Positions 11,601 through 22,552 of a stretch of DNA of 64,000 nt are shown here, piece after piece. The notes beneath the pieces are model-generated. The model made no database searches. It was not told where the DNA came from and worked only from the letters and a program-made list of their open reading frames with translations. The DNA is taken from the NCBI GenBank assembly GCA_029990175.1, contig JARKIP010000033.1, positions 9,548,001 through 9,612,000 on the forward strand, written 5' to 3'. Made by a program: the position numbers and the translations under genes. Positions within the stretch are counted from its first letter, which is position 1. Every line of letters begins with the position of its first letter. Origin of the DNA: Petunia secreta (lineage: Eukaryota; Streptophyta; Magnoliopsida; Solanales; Solanaceae).

Positions 11601-12206
11601 TCAATAATAAAAGGAAACAGAAAGGAAACATATGAAACAACTACAAGTTTGTTTTTTTGCAAAAACAGCCTATCATTTGGCATATCAGCCCATTATTTTT
11701 GGTAAGCAACTTATTTTTACCTTGACAACTTTGGTCGTACCGAGTTTCAAACTAGCCCATGTTCTTTTACCTTAACAACTTTGGTTGTGCCAAGTTGCAA
11801 ATCAGCCCGTTATGCGCCCATTTAATTTTGGTAAATATAAACGGATGAAAGGTGTCAAATTATAACAAGCACTTTCTAAATTTTGACTCAATATCAAAGC
11901 TCGACTTTAAGACAAAACGGTAAAATGTAACAATCATGTTTAATAAGTCAAAATGCGACAATTAAGCAAATTGTGCTCGACACAGAATCCTCAGAGTCAA
12001 CTGATGACCTTATCCGAATCTCTGATAAGACTATTTGACAAGTCAAAGGTATTCTAGAGGTACACCAACTGACAACTTGGCACACCTTTGAACTTGTCAA
12101 GTGGCGACTCCAAGCTTTTAATCATTTTGTAGTTTAACATCAGTCAAATCACATTAGAAACCTCTTTAACGCAGAATATTCTATTTTGAAAAAAGAGGGC
12201 GTGACA
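8675..12206 (+). mobile_element. long terminal repeat (3' LTR) of a Tat-lineage gypsy element
   Basis: The 3.5-kb segment starts TGTAATCACC directly after a PPT and ends ...GAGGGCGTGACA. What follows is not a primer-binding site but coding remains of another element, so this is a 3' LTR. A TATA box (ACTATATATAAACTCC) lies at 9053-9068. No 5' partner LTR is present, and the internal part upstream is reduced to the 3' UTR, so the element is truncated. No domain-bearing open frame was seen in the whole stretch. The 3' boundary rests on the TG...CA ends and the return of coding homology at 12207, and could be off by a few bases. Confidence 0.6.
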
Positions 12207-12545
12207 ATAACGAGGCTTTAGCAGCCTTACTTGACTTCTTGGATGAGCGTCGGGAGTTAGCAGTTGTACGCTTAGCAGCCCAAAAGTAACGCGTGGAGTA
12301 GTACTACAGTGCGCGGACCAACTTGTGTTCCTTCAACATAGGGGACCTGGTCCTTCGCAAAGTATCTCAGAGCACCAAGGAGGCCAACACAGGCAAGCTA
12401 GCTCTAAACTGGGAAGGGCTGTACATGATCTGAGGCATAGCCGGAAAAGGTGCATACACCTTTGAAGACGTGGAAGGAATAGCCATTCCGAACAACTAGA
12501 ATATCACTTGGCTTAAGGAGTACTACTCTTGAAAGGTCAATAGGC
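12207..12545 (+). pseudogene. C-terminal end of a Tat-lineage integrase
   Basis: The plus-strand translation gives a Tat integrase tail: LLADFLDERRELAVVRLAAQ, then FNIGDLVLRKVSQSTKE, then LALNWEGLYMI and ITWLKEYYS near the end. In Tat elements the integrase C-terminus has R/DLVLRKV, NWEGPY and LKKYY at these places. There are in-frame stops (after AAQK, before GIAG and before NITW), so it is a pseudogene. It belongs to a different element (Tat B) from the LTR just upstream, which probably inserted into Tat B or replaced its 5' part. Confidence 0.65.
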
Positions 12546-13490
12546 CGTTATACTCGAGACATGTATTTTCTTTTTTCTTATTCTTTTATTACTTTAAATG
12601 GTATCTAGCTTTGTCATTGTTATAAAAGTTTACTAAACTTTTATTGGCTTCGCACCTTTTTTTAATTCAATTAAAATACTATTCTACTTAGTCAGTTTTA
12701 TAATCAGATCCATCTACGACCTAATTGTTCATAGCCCCGACCATATTTGAGTTGAAGTAATACACTTACTTTTCATTACAAAAGTAGAGTAAACTACTTG
12801 CTTAAAGCTAGATCGCTTCAAGTTAAGCCACCATGCATTATTGTAAGTTGAAATCGTTAATTCAACACCTGCACAAATATGTCAGTGGGGACTTCCACCC
12901 GCACCATGCCGCTAAAAACTTCAGCACTCGAGTGGACAAGTACATCCGTTCTAGCTTGAACGTAAAAATGCCATGTTACATATAATGGGCTAAAGAAGTT
13001 CCCTTTGCTGGCGCGGGCCTTGCCCTAATCAAAAGACGTCTATTAAAGACATGATATAAGCCATCACTTTCTGATGCATAAAACAGCGTCCAACAAGTGC
13101 ACACCTGTCTTAAATAGACAAATGCCCAGAAAGGCACCCAAAATCACTACTTGACTACAGTACAAGTAAATGCGCAAGTATGCACAAAATGTTGATGAAG
13201 CGTCTATTTTCATTAATATCAAAGGCCCGTAGGCTTACAATACGCGACCTAGTTTCGAATAAAATAGTGTTCATTACAAGTGTTCTTAAGAAAATAAAAG
13301 GTCTTCTGAACGCTACGCAACTAAAATACTTCATATGAATTGTAGCTCCCATCCAGTGGATGCTCCCGGGTATTTCTCGGCATATGAAAGGAAAAAATTT
13401 CCAACTTGATGCCCCAAGCAACAACACCGGGTTTAACATTTAATGTATGGGCACCGGGAAAGTTAGTCCAAGTAAGGAAACCCTCAGTAA
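12546..13490. other. non-coding stretch after the integrase tail
   Basis: Nothing coding is recognised. Position and base composition fit the 3' UTR of Tat element B. Short open frames here have no visible domain. Confidence 0.35.
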
Positions 13491-14970
13491 AATGGAGGAA
13501 GGAGCAGAGTGCACACTGGCAGTTTTAGCTAGTACTGTATGAAGAGACACCAACATAGAACCACCGGCAGCCGCGAGAGTATCATGCCAACCCTCTCCTC
13601 CTAATGATTAGAAGCTGATGCAACCTCTAAACTGCAACAGTGGTAGAGATAGACGACCACCCTGAATGCAAAGGTTTTGGAGAATTTGTTTGCACACTGC
13701 CCACGTGAAGGAAAAGAAAGTGCCATCACAAAGGCCCTGATCCGTTAGGTGGCACTACCTCTGGACTATTTATCCATAGAGCCAAAAGATGAGCAGACAC
13801 AGAGGCCTTGCTTGACAGGAAATCCTCTACAGAAGAGCTCTACATGATAATAGGAATATCACAATAACAGCTGTGTTAGAAAATGAGCAGACCGTAATTA
13901 GTGCATGTGCCTTACAGAAGACATTCCAGAGAATGTCATTAGGTTCCAAATCAAACTTCATGACTCGGGGGACTTCGTTCATCCTGTCATGGATGGAGAA
14001 ACAAAGAAATAGAACCATGGAAATTTCTCTATTTTCAGCTCTCACAAATACCACCCATTCCAAAGGAGTTGTTCTAGGAATATCAAAGCAGGATCAAAAG
14101 CAAATATTTTTCGAGAAGAAGTGAAATTCTTTCGTGAGAAGGTTTTATGGAAGAAAATGTATATCTGAAAAGGTTTATGATCTAATTTTATTGAGAATAG
14201 GGCCTTTATATCGGCAAGGCAAGATAAGAAGGGAGCATGAAGTGATCAAAGTAATTATGGCTCGGGATATGAAACGATTTAGCATAGTAAAAAGCAATTA
14301 TATGAAAAGTATATGGAATTAATGGTAGCCAATTAACCGAAGATGCGTGGAGTTCTAGAAGAAATCAGGCATCTACTTCGGTCAAGGATACTGTGAGTTC
14401 CAAGGACTCAGTGAAATATCTTATCACAAATCTCTTTTGCATGCCCCTTTCACTTCCTGACTGCTTGCATCAACACTTAGCAAGTGGGGAAACTGCATGT
14501 GTGGGTAAAAAGACACCACCTATGATTACGAGGATACGAGTACAGCTGGCGAAGAATAGATTTAGCCTACAAGTCACTGGGCGCAGAGGATACACGCCTG
14601 CTCCTTAAGCTACGGCCGCTCAGCAAACACGGGCCATGGGACGCAAGACATATATACCACCGCCTTAGGGTTTGCAGTCTCCTTGTTAGGGTTAATATGT
14701 ATCACCGCCATGAGTAAACAGGCCCACGACCTATAGTCTTTGTATTTAACCATAATTAGGACCGGGTAAAGCTATAAATACCCTTCCTTCCATTGTATTG
14801 TACATCAAGCGATTCTCCAAGAATCTAACTATTCTCAAGAAATACAGCTCTTTAATTTTTTTTTTTTTTTTTTTTTTGCTCTATTACTTATTCCTTTATA
14901 TTTACCGTATTGCTTGTGACTCTCTTACAAATTTATCTGTTTTACCTTTAAGGAAAATTTTAGGCATGAA
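13491..14970 (+). mobile_element. probable LTR of Tat-type element B
   Basis: A purine-rich run (AAAATGGAGGAAGGAGCAGAG, 13491-13511) may be the PPT. TGCACACTGG follows it. Further on, a promoter-like block (GTAAAGCTATAAATACCC, TATA at about 14773) is followed by TTGTATTGTACATCAAG and a T22-type run at about 14856-14878, as in U3/R of LTR elements. The segment ends near GGCATGAACA at 14970, where Athila-type sequence starts. Borders are uncertain because no second copy is in the window. Confidence 0.35.
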
Positions 14971-15570
14971 CAGGTAAGTTTCAGAGTGGGGAAGAACAAA
15001 AGGCCAATGTTGGCCTAGCCCTTCCCTTTTATACCCTTAATAGGCCCGGTCCCTTTAGGAAAGAGCGGCCTCTATTTTAGGAAGGTCGGTCGCCCAATGC
15101 ACTAGAACATGCTATGCTGACTTTCTAGAAAGGGTAGCCGCCTAATGACAGGGCGACTTCCTAGTGAAATTTTGTTGATTTCCTGAGAAAATTAGGCGAG
15201 CTACACTTTGCTCTGCCCTTAAAAGTCCAACGAGCTCCTATTTTCCCACTTAGCCAAAAAATTTGGGCTAAGAAAAGGGCGGTTTCCCAATGAAAACGCA
15301 ACCTCCATTTGTCAAAAAAGGGCCCCCTATACTGCACGTCGCCCAAAAAAGTCCAGAGAGCATCATCTCAGTCAAATTATTGGAAATTTCAAAAAGTGTG
15401 GTTGTCTTTTTGAAAGGGCGGCCGCCTTATCTTAGCTCTTTGCTGGGACTTTCTAGGGATCACTCACACAGGCCAAAGGGCGGCCTCTATATTACATGTT
15501 TTCCAGATCTATGCACCAGTCCACTCCAGCTGCAACATCATCTTAACACCTACAAAAACAACTAATTAGC
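14971..15570 (-). other. 3' region of the Athila element with GGGCGGCCGCC-like motifs
   Basis: This is non-coding sequence between the end of integrase and the neighbouring LTR. It holds about eight GC-rich near-palindromes of the type GGGCGGCCGCC (clear ones at about 15415-15427 and 15478-15486) in otherwise AT-rich DNA. The same motif style fills the element's 5' LTR at 20990-21340, so part of this stretch may be the remnant 3' LTR. Confidence 0.4.
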
Positions 15571-15679
15571 TAAAACCTTGGGTTGCCTCCCAAGAAGCAC
15601 CTTAGTTAACGTCGTGGCACGAGGCCGACCCATTTTTTCAATGACTGCACAAAACCACAAAGACCACCATCTTGGTGCG

Positions 15680-16845
15680 TTACATCACTCCCAAGTAGTG
15701 CTTCTCTCGGTGCTCATTCACTCTAAACTTTTTTCCATTTGCATCTTTCAAATCAAGGGCACCATAGAGAGAAAAACCAACAACCTTGAACAGATTACTC
15801 CATTTCGACCTCAACTTTCCCGAAAATAATTGGGTACGATAGTTAAAAAACAACATAAGATCTCCCACCTTGATCTCCTGATTCCATATCTTCTTATCAT
15901 GCAAAACCCTCATCTTCTCCTTATACAACAAGGAATTTTCATTAGAATTAAACCTCATTTCCTCACGTTCATTCAAACCATCAATCTAGACTTGGAGGCA
16001 AACTCCCAATCCAAGTTTAACTTCATTAATGCCTACAACGCCTTATACTCAAGCTCAATCGGGAGATGACAAGCCTTACAAAACACCAATCGAAAAGGAG
16101 ACATACAGATTAGTTTCTTGTAAGCTGTCCTATATGACCAAAGCGCATCATCCAATTTCTTGGCCCAATCCTTCTGATTGGCAATCACGGTTTTCGCCAA
16201 GATTTGATTTATCTCCCATTTGGACACTTAAACTTGTCCACTAGTTTGAGGATGATAAGGAGTGGCAACTTTGTGCATGACACCATACTTTTCAAGGAGC
16301 GAGTCAAATGCCTTGTTGCAAAAGTGAGAGCCACCATCACTTATTATGGCCCTAGGAGTGCCAAAACGAGTGAAGATGTTTTTCTTCAAAAATGTCGTGA
16401 CACTGCTTGCCTTATTGTTGGGTAGAGTCACCGTTTCAACCCATTTGGAAACATAATCAACCTCCACCAAGATGTACTTCATTCCACAAGAGCTAATGAA
16501 AGGTCCCATGAAGTCAATACCCCATACGTCAAACAATTCAACTTCCATGTTAGGCTTTTCAAGCATCTCATGCCTTCTCGAAACCCCCGACCTTTGGTGT
16601 TGATCACATCTCATCACAAGCATATGGACATCTTTATAAATAGTAGGCCAACAGAACCGACACTCCAAGATCTTTGAGGTGGTTCTAATGCCACTATGGT
16701 GCCCACTATAAGGTGAAGAATGGCACTTTTTTACAATCTCCCATTGCTCAACATCTAGAACACACCTCAGAATCATTCCATCCACAAAAGTCAAAAACAA
16801 GTAGGGCTCATCCCAACAGTAATGACGAGAATCTTTCATAAGCAT
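15680..16845 (-). pseudogene. Athila integrase
   Basis: The largest open piece (16845-16228) reads through the zinc-binding region (SGHHSGIRTTSKILECRFCW, then CDQHQRSG) and the catalytic core: GIDFMGPF holds the first Asp and IISDGGSHFCN the second. The core is also marked by KVATPYHPQTSGQV, where the frame meets a TAA stop exactly at the catalytic-Glu position (16225-16227). The frame resumes after the stop (VSKWEINQILAKTV...) at 16227-16033. A further piece at 15976-15680 has a GDLMLFFNYRTQLFSGKLRSKW block, the conserved integrase C-terminus. Integrase inserts the DNA copy into the genome. Several stops make this copy inactive. Confidence 0.75.
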
Positions 16846-17733
16846 TTTTCTTTGGTTGTACTAATAGTCATCGGGAAAGTCACTACATACCCATCATTCG
16901 CAATCTCTGCAAACCACGACACTTTCTCCCAAGACACCTCAAGCACCCTCTTATCTGGAAAAAAAACATTACTCTCACCATCTTCTCGAGGTCTCCCCTC
17001 TTCCTCCAATCTTGATAAGTGATCCGCCACTTGATTCTCAGTCCCCTTTCTCTCCTTAACTTCTTCATCAAATTCTTGAAGAAATAGGATCCAACGCATC
17101 AAGCGTGGCTTGGAGCCTTTCCTACTTATAAAGTATAGAATAGTCGAGTGGTCGGTATGCACCACTACATTAGACACCATCAAATAAGCTCGGAAATTTT
17201 CAAAGGCAAAGACCACCGCTAAGAACTCCTTCTCGGTCACCATATAGTTTAATTGTGCCCCATTTATCATTTTGCTTGGATAGTAATGAGGTGTATGAGC
17301 TTTCAATTCGCTGACCCAAAACAGTACCAAGAGCCACATCACTCGCATAACACATTAATTTAAAAGGCAAATCCCAGTTGGGACTAACAATGAAATGGAT
17401 GGTGGTAAGCCTTCTTCTCAACTCTTCAAATGCCTTCAAGCAATCATCATCAAACACAAATTTTGCATCTTTTTCAAGAAGCTTGCACAAAGGATGAGTT
17501 ACTTTTGAGAATTCCTTGATGAACCTTCTATAAAAGACTGCATGACCAAGAAAACTCCTCACTCCCTTAATGATGGTAGAAGGTGGAAGTTTAGAAATCA
17601 CTTTTATTTTTGTTTGATACACCTCAATACCCAATTGAAACACCTTGTTTGCTTGATCTACCTCAATACCCCATTTTAACACCTTGTTTTCTTGATTCAC
17701 CTCAATACCCCGTTTTAACACCTTGTTCCTCAA
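16836..17733 (-). pseudogene. Athila RNase H and RT connection, with 13-residue repeats
   Basis: RNase H is recognised by YMVTEKEFLAVVFAFENFRAYL (catalytic Glu) and VVHTDHSTILYF (Asp), followed by RWILFLQEFD and NQVADHLSRL. The first Asp lies in CYASDVALGTVL, in the overlapping frame at 17733-17200, so a frameshift falls near 17200-17350. Upstream, the RT thumb/connection (IKGVRSFLGHAVFYRRFIKEFS) is preceded by an in-frame tandem array of 39-bp units at about 17619-17733 that adds repeated NKVL/GIEV-type 13-residue blocks not found in ordinary Athila RT. Confidence 0.7.
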
Positions 17734-17739
17734 AGAATT

Positions 17740-18540
17740 CCTTCCTCCACTAAAAAAAACATTTCTCCCAATTCAACACCAAGTTTGTCTCTTCACGTCT
17801 TTCGAACACCAAATCAAGGTTATGCAAGAAATATTTCAAATGAATTCCCAACCACCAAGAAATCACCCATAAAAACTTCCAATAAATTCTCCACCGTATC
17901 ATGGAAGAGGGCTAGCATGCACCGTTGGAAAGTGGAAGGAGCATTACAAGACCAAAAGATATTTTCTGAAAAAGCAAAGGTTCAATATGGGCAAGTAAAA
18001 GTGGTTTTGTCTTAGTCCTCCACTTCTATGGAAATTTGATTGTATCCCGATACCTATCAAGGAAGCAATAGTATGCCCTCCCTACCAACCTATCCAATAT
18101 TTGGTCGATGAAAGGTAGAGGAAAAAGGTCATTCCTTGTTGCATTATTGAGCTTGTGATAGTTCATGCACACTTTCCACCCGGTCACTGTCTTAGAAGAG
18201 ATGGCTTCATCTTCTTCATTGTGAACTACCGCCATACCCCCCAATTTTAGAACACATTGCACCAGAGAAACACATTTGCTATCGGACAATGACACAACCA
18301 CTCCACCATCTAACAACTTGACTATTTCTTTCTTCACTACCTCAAGCATAGTCGGATTTAACTTTCTTTGATGCTCAACCGAGGGCTTAGAACCTTCTTC
18401 AAGAAATATTTTGTAGGTACAAACTCCCGGTTCAATATCACGAATGTCGGCTAATGTCCACCCAATGGCTCGAATCCTCTTCTTCACCATATTTAGAAGC
18501 TTCTCCTCTTGGTCTTGGGTTAGTTGGGATGAGATGATTA
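17740..18540 (-). pseudogene. Athila reverse transcriptase
   Basis: The open part at 18490-18026 contains RT fingers: a QRKLNPTMLEVVKKEIVKLL block, then GWKVCMNYHKLNNATRNDLFPLPFIDQILDRL, typical for Athila. Translation continues in another frame at about 18015-17790 (TTFTCPY, FQRCMLALFHD, LEVFMGDFLVVG). The catalytic motif, normally with two adjacent Asp (FMDDFSV), reads FMGDF here, so the first catalytic Asp is lost. At least one stop (after CPY) also interrupts the palm. Confidence 0.7.
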
Positions 18541-19050
18541 TTAGGAGAGTGGAGGAAAAACTTTGAGTTCAAGAATGTGGGGTTCTTCTATGGAAGGATT
18601 TTTGGGTGGAGTGTTTCGGTTTTCAAGATCAAGGGATAGTTGTTTGGGGAAAATAGTTTAGTACAGAAACCTTCGAATGCAAACACACATTGTTTCACAC
18701 TTTCTTCATCACTGACATTGATATTCCACAAAACGGATGCCATTGTATCGAATTCATTCATCAAGCTCTCTTTTCTAAACTAAGGAATCTACAACCACAT
18801 CAACATACGAGCTCGAAGCCTCTTCAACCAGTTGCTTCATTGATTTGCACACATGAAAAACAACTTTCTCACCATTGTATCGGAGTGTCAACTCTCCTTT
18901 TTCAACATCACACAAGCCCTTCCCGTGTCTAAAAATGGTCTTTCAAGTATAATTGGCACATCATAATCAATGGTTCCAAAATAACAAAATTCGCGGGAAG
19001 ATAAAGCGGTCTACCTTAACAAAGACATCTTCAACTACCCCGATTGAACG
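18541..19050 (-). other. decayed Athila gag-to-RT spacer (protease region)
   Basis: By position this should hold the end of gag and the protease. I could not recognise an intact protease D(S/T)G motif, and no frame stays open for long. Confidence 0.35.
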
Positions 19051-19051
19051 A

Positions 19052-19980
19052 TCAGCCATTTGTAGATTCATCTTTAATAGCCCCTGCCGTCACATCATTT
19101 TTAGGGTCATTACTATTTGGCTTTCTCACCCTTGATTTCCATGCTCTCGATTGCCCTGTTATCTTGTTGATAATATCGACCGCTTGTTGAAAATAACCCT
19201 CTATTAAGCCTCCTTGAGCTACATGATTGATGATGGTTTGGTTGTTGTCATCAAGACCACTATAGAAGGTCTCTAATAAGACTTTATTTGGAAAACCATG
19301 ATCGGGACAAGCATGAATGAGCTTTCTGAACCTCTCCCAAGCCTTGCACAAAGGCTCACCATCATTTTGTTAGAAATCATATATGTTGTCCCTTAAGTCC
19401 ACAAACTTGCCTGGTGGGAAATATTCATCAAGAAAAACCTTTACCAATTTCTCTCATGTATGGATACTCCTTCTAGGCAAACTATTCAACTATGCCTAGC
19501 CTTCCTGGTGAGAGAAAATGGGAATAGCCTAAGGCGAAATGCATCATCGGTCACACAAGCATGGCGGTTGAGAGTGAAATTTTTAAGGAAAGTTTGAAGA
19601 TGTCTGTTTGGGTCTTCATACTCCTCATCTCGAAATAATCCTCGGTTGTCAAGTGAATTCACAGCAGCCAGTGTCATTGCCCCTAATAGGAGAAGGCGAA
19701 TTTCTCCAACATAACCATCATCATTTATTGTTTCCTTTCTTAAATATCTTCTCATTCTTAGCCCTTGAGCGCGGGCATTTTCTTGAGCATTTGGAGCTCC
19801 ATCAACTTGATCCTCCGGTGGGTTAGGTATCTACACACTATCATCCACACCAACCGCCTCTACATTGTCATTAAGTGGAGGGGTGGTCCACCTCCCGATG
19901 GTGGTGGGGGTGCACCACCCACATTGACACCTCCCGCATTACCTCTAGGTTGTACTCTTAGGGGAATTTTGATAAATACC
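19052..19980 (-). pseudogene. Athila gag
   Basis: Two open pieces show the Athila/retrotransposon gag. The piece at 19755-19486 (about 90 codons) has AAVNSLDNRGLFRDEEYEDPN, then HLQTFLKNFTLN and DAFRLRLFPFSLTRKA. The piece at 19351-19052 has AWERFRKLIHACPDHGF, then LLETFYSGLDD and a GYFQQAVDIINKI block. Gag forms the virus-like particle in the cytoplasm. A frame break separates the two pieces, and upstream (19980-19760) there are stops in a Pro/Gly-rich N-terminus. Confidence 0.7.
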
Positions 19981-20070
19981 TACAAGAAAAAAAAAACAAA
20001 AGGGAAATGTGTAAGAATAAACTAACTAAATCAAGAACTTAAACTATATAATCTAAATAGTCAAACTGAA

Positions 20071-20091
20071 GTTCCCTAACAGTTGCACCAA
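20071..20091 (-). other. degenerate primer-binding site (tRNA-Asp type) of the Athila element
   Basis: The minus-strand sequence TTGGTGCAACTGTTAGGGAAC resembles the Athila PBS TTGGCGCC.TTGCCGGGGA at most positions. It lies a few bases inside the LTR edge at 20096. It is degenerate enough that priming is doubtful. Confidence 0.5.
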
Positions 20092-20095
20092 TTTA

Positions 20096-21408
20096 TGACA
20101 TGCCCAATGGACGAGGTCATAAATACCCTCTTGAAGAGTAGGGATCGAACACAAGGAGCTTGTCGTGACTCGTTTTAGTTAAAATAGTCTAACTTACTTG
20201 AACTAGTTGGAGAATACTAAGAATAAAGTTGTAATGAACTATAAATAGTATGAAAGAAAGTAATGACTTAGTTGTAAACTATTAATGATAAGACTATGAT
20301 CCTAACCTCCACCTATTCTGTTAACTAAATGGAATCTATTTAAGCTTTATCATAGTTTGGGTCACCCAATGGACTCGCTCACATATACTCAATTCACCCC
20401 TTACGGTGATGAACAAGATAAACAACTCTTGCTTTTTCAGTGGTAAGAGTTGTTACTTTGAGTTCTAGCGACTAGTCCCAAGTAAGGTATCCCTCTTTCA
20501 GTGTTCAATTCATTAACCCGGGGTAAATGCTACAACACCTACTTCTGGTACCCCATCACTACTTTGCCCATTCCTAGAAATACCTTTTCAATGTAACTCT
20601 AGTACTATAGGGCTCAACTTGAGTTGTACATCTTAAGTTGTAGTAATGTAATCGAAAGTAGTGAAATTGGGTATTCCTACTAGACCAATTCAATTATTGG
20701 ATTAGGTTTTGATTAGAACCCTAGTGATGGATTTGGCTACTCAAGCTTTTTAATGAATCAAGACTTGTATGTAATGAAAATTGCATTGAAATAGAAATAG
20801 AGTAATGATTCTTACGAAGTAATGATAATTCCTCCACAATACAAGAAAACTTGACAAAGGAAATGGTGTTTTTCTCCCTACTTACTCTCCCAGTAAAATT
20901 AAAACGAAAGATGTTTCAAAAATTCTAAGTCTACATATATATAGTATTTGCCTAAACTAATTATAAAATTTCTACTCTACAGGTTGGGTTGGAGCCCTTT
21001 TGACACATGCTTCAAATCTGCAGACTGGGCTGGTGCCCTTTTGGAAAAGGGTTGAGGCCCTTATAGGAAGAACAAGACTAGGCGGTCGCCCTTTCTTTTG
21101 CGTTTCATGAGACGACTGAGGCCTTTTCTCCTTGTAGTCCGCCCTTTCTTCTTCACTATTTCTCCTGGAGGCAAAATTGGCACCCACCCTTTGGATGGGT
21201 GGTCGCCCTTTGATCATGTCACATAGAGTGCCTTAATCCACTTGGTTTGAGGCCTTTTTGGTCTCCTTTTGCACTTGGCGTGCTTTTCACACACAAGGAA
21301 AGGGCAGTCTCCCTTTTCATGGGTGGCCGCCTTTTCATTGTTTATGCAGTTTCTTGTAAAGACTCAAATTTTCTTGACTATTTTTGCCCTTTTTGGTCTC
21401 TTTCCTTT
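20096..21408 (-). mobile_element. 5' LTR of the Athila element
   Basis: The inner edge begins TGACATGCCC (plus strand) next to the PBS. A minus-strand TATA-like run (CTATATATATG) lies at 20934-20945. The U3 side (20990-21340) is dense in GGGTGGTCGCCCTTT-type GC-rich motifs. The outer edge at about 21408 is set only by the start of LINE homology and is approximate. Confidence 0.5.
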
Positions 21409-21628
21409 GACGATGATGTCGCCAATCATATAGGGGCAGGCTGGATGAAGTGGAGACTCGTGTCCGATGTCCTATGCAATAAAAAAGTGGCATATAGACT
21501 CAGAGGTAAGTTCTACAAAGCGGTCGTTAGACCAGCTATGTTGTACGGAGCAGAGTGTTGGCCAGTCAAGACCATACACATTTAGAGAATGAGCGTAGCA
21601 GAGATGAGAATGCTTAGATGGATGTGCG
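21409..21628 (+). pseudogene. RTE-type LINE reverse transcriptase, 3' part, first half (split)
   Basis: The plus-strand frame reads HIGAGWMKWRLVSDVLCNKK, then LRGKFYKAVVRPAMLYGAECW, the C-terminal end of the RT of a common plant RTE-clade LINE. A TAG stop interrupts it at 21583-21585, where relatives usually have a Gln codon. It resumes as MSVAEMRMLRWMCG, and the last codons are cut at 21628 by the Tekay element. The rest of the ORF continues at 43791. The LINE is 5'-truncated against the Athila LTR, as is usual for LINE copies. Confidence 0.75.
21624..21628. repeat. target-site duplication GTGCG, left copy (Tekay 1)
   Basis: GTGCG immediately precedes the LTR start TGTCACGACCC. The identical GTGCG follows the other LTR at 43786-43790. 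Joining the flanks at this site restores continuity of the LINE reading frame. Confidence 0.9.
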
Positions 21629-22375
21629 TGTCACGACCCAATTTCCAAGGGCTCGTGATGGCACCTAAACAACATTTGCCTAGGCGAACCAATGAAACAA
21701 GATGCGGAAAAGAACAATAATGTGAAAAGTTCATAAATGGATATATAAATATAAAAGTGTGAAGTCCAAAAGAATATATCCACAAAAGAATTGGAGCATT
21801 CTAAGAGTGACTCAATAAAGTATGAATATACATCAAAGAAATCTGAGTCCTATCTCTAAGTGACTCCGGCGGTATGCCACCACGGTCTGTGTGGTCGGCT
21901 CACCTCAATCAAAAGTCTCAGAAGCCTCGGGAACCGCTAACGTCCGGGCTGCTGACTGGATGAAGGACCTGCGCACGTAGCAGAGTAAGTTATGAGCCGA
22001 AGCCCAGTAAGATCACCGACAGGCCCGCTAAGGTACCCTTGCGGGACAAGTCGCTACATGCATCATAAGCAACAACATACTATAGTAATCATAAAATAAA
22101 GTAGTGAAATCACAAATAGATGTAACACATTCCATACACACAAGTAGTAACCAGAAGTCTCAAGGATTATGCCCATCCAACGTAAGGCATAGGTCAACTC
22201 AGCGGCGGTTTGGAGGTCCAATCTCTACTCCCGTGCCGACTAACCTAGACCTACGATGGACTAGCAACACCACTACTAAGTATCAACCATATACCGTGAC
22301 CCGAAGTCACTATCACAATCATGAATAAGTAGACCAACGACCCGTAGTCGTTGGCTCATCTCAAATCTGTCTACG

Positions 22376-22552
22376 ATCGCACCACACCCCCTGTCAAGTG
22401 CGTCGTATCTCAATAAATCAAGTGACCACACCACACCCCCTGTCAAGTGTGTCACATCTCAAAGATCAAGTGTCCACACCACACCCCCTGTCAAGTGTGA
22501 CACATCTCATAATATAGGCGACACCACACCCCCTGTCAAGTGTCCCTCTAAC
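22376..22552. repeat. tandem repeat in Tekay 1 3' LTR (CACCACACCCCCTGTCAAGTG), 4 copies
   Basis: Four units of about 45-57 bp contain ACCACACCCCCTGTCAAGTG followed by GTC.CATCTCA. The same array is present in the other LTR (about 41707-41883). Confidence 0.8.

Larger units (their letters stand above)
14971..21408 (-). mobile_element. decayed Athila-type Ty3/gypsy retrotransposon
   Basis: On the minus strand the order is LTR (20096-21408), primer-binding site (20071-20091), gag (about 19980-19050), protease/RT (about 19000-17620), RNase H (17400-16840), integrase (16845-15680) and a 3' region (15570-14971). This is the standard gypsy order. The integrase and the GGTGCTTCTTGGGAGGCAAC sequence after it are characteristic of Athila elements. 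Every domain has stops or frame changes, so the copy cannot encode an active polyprotein. A complete 3' LTR is not visible at the left end. Confidence 0.7.
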
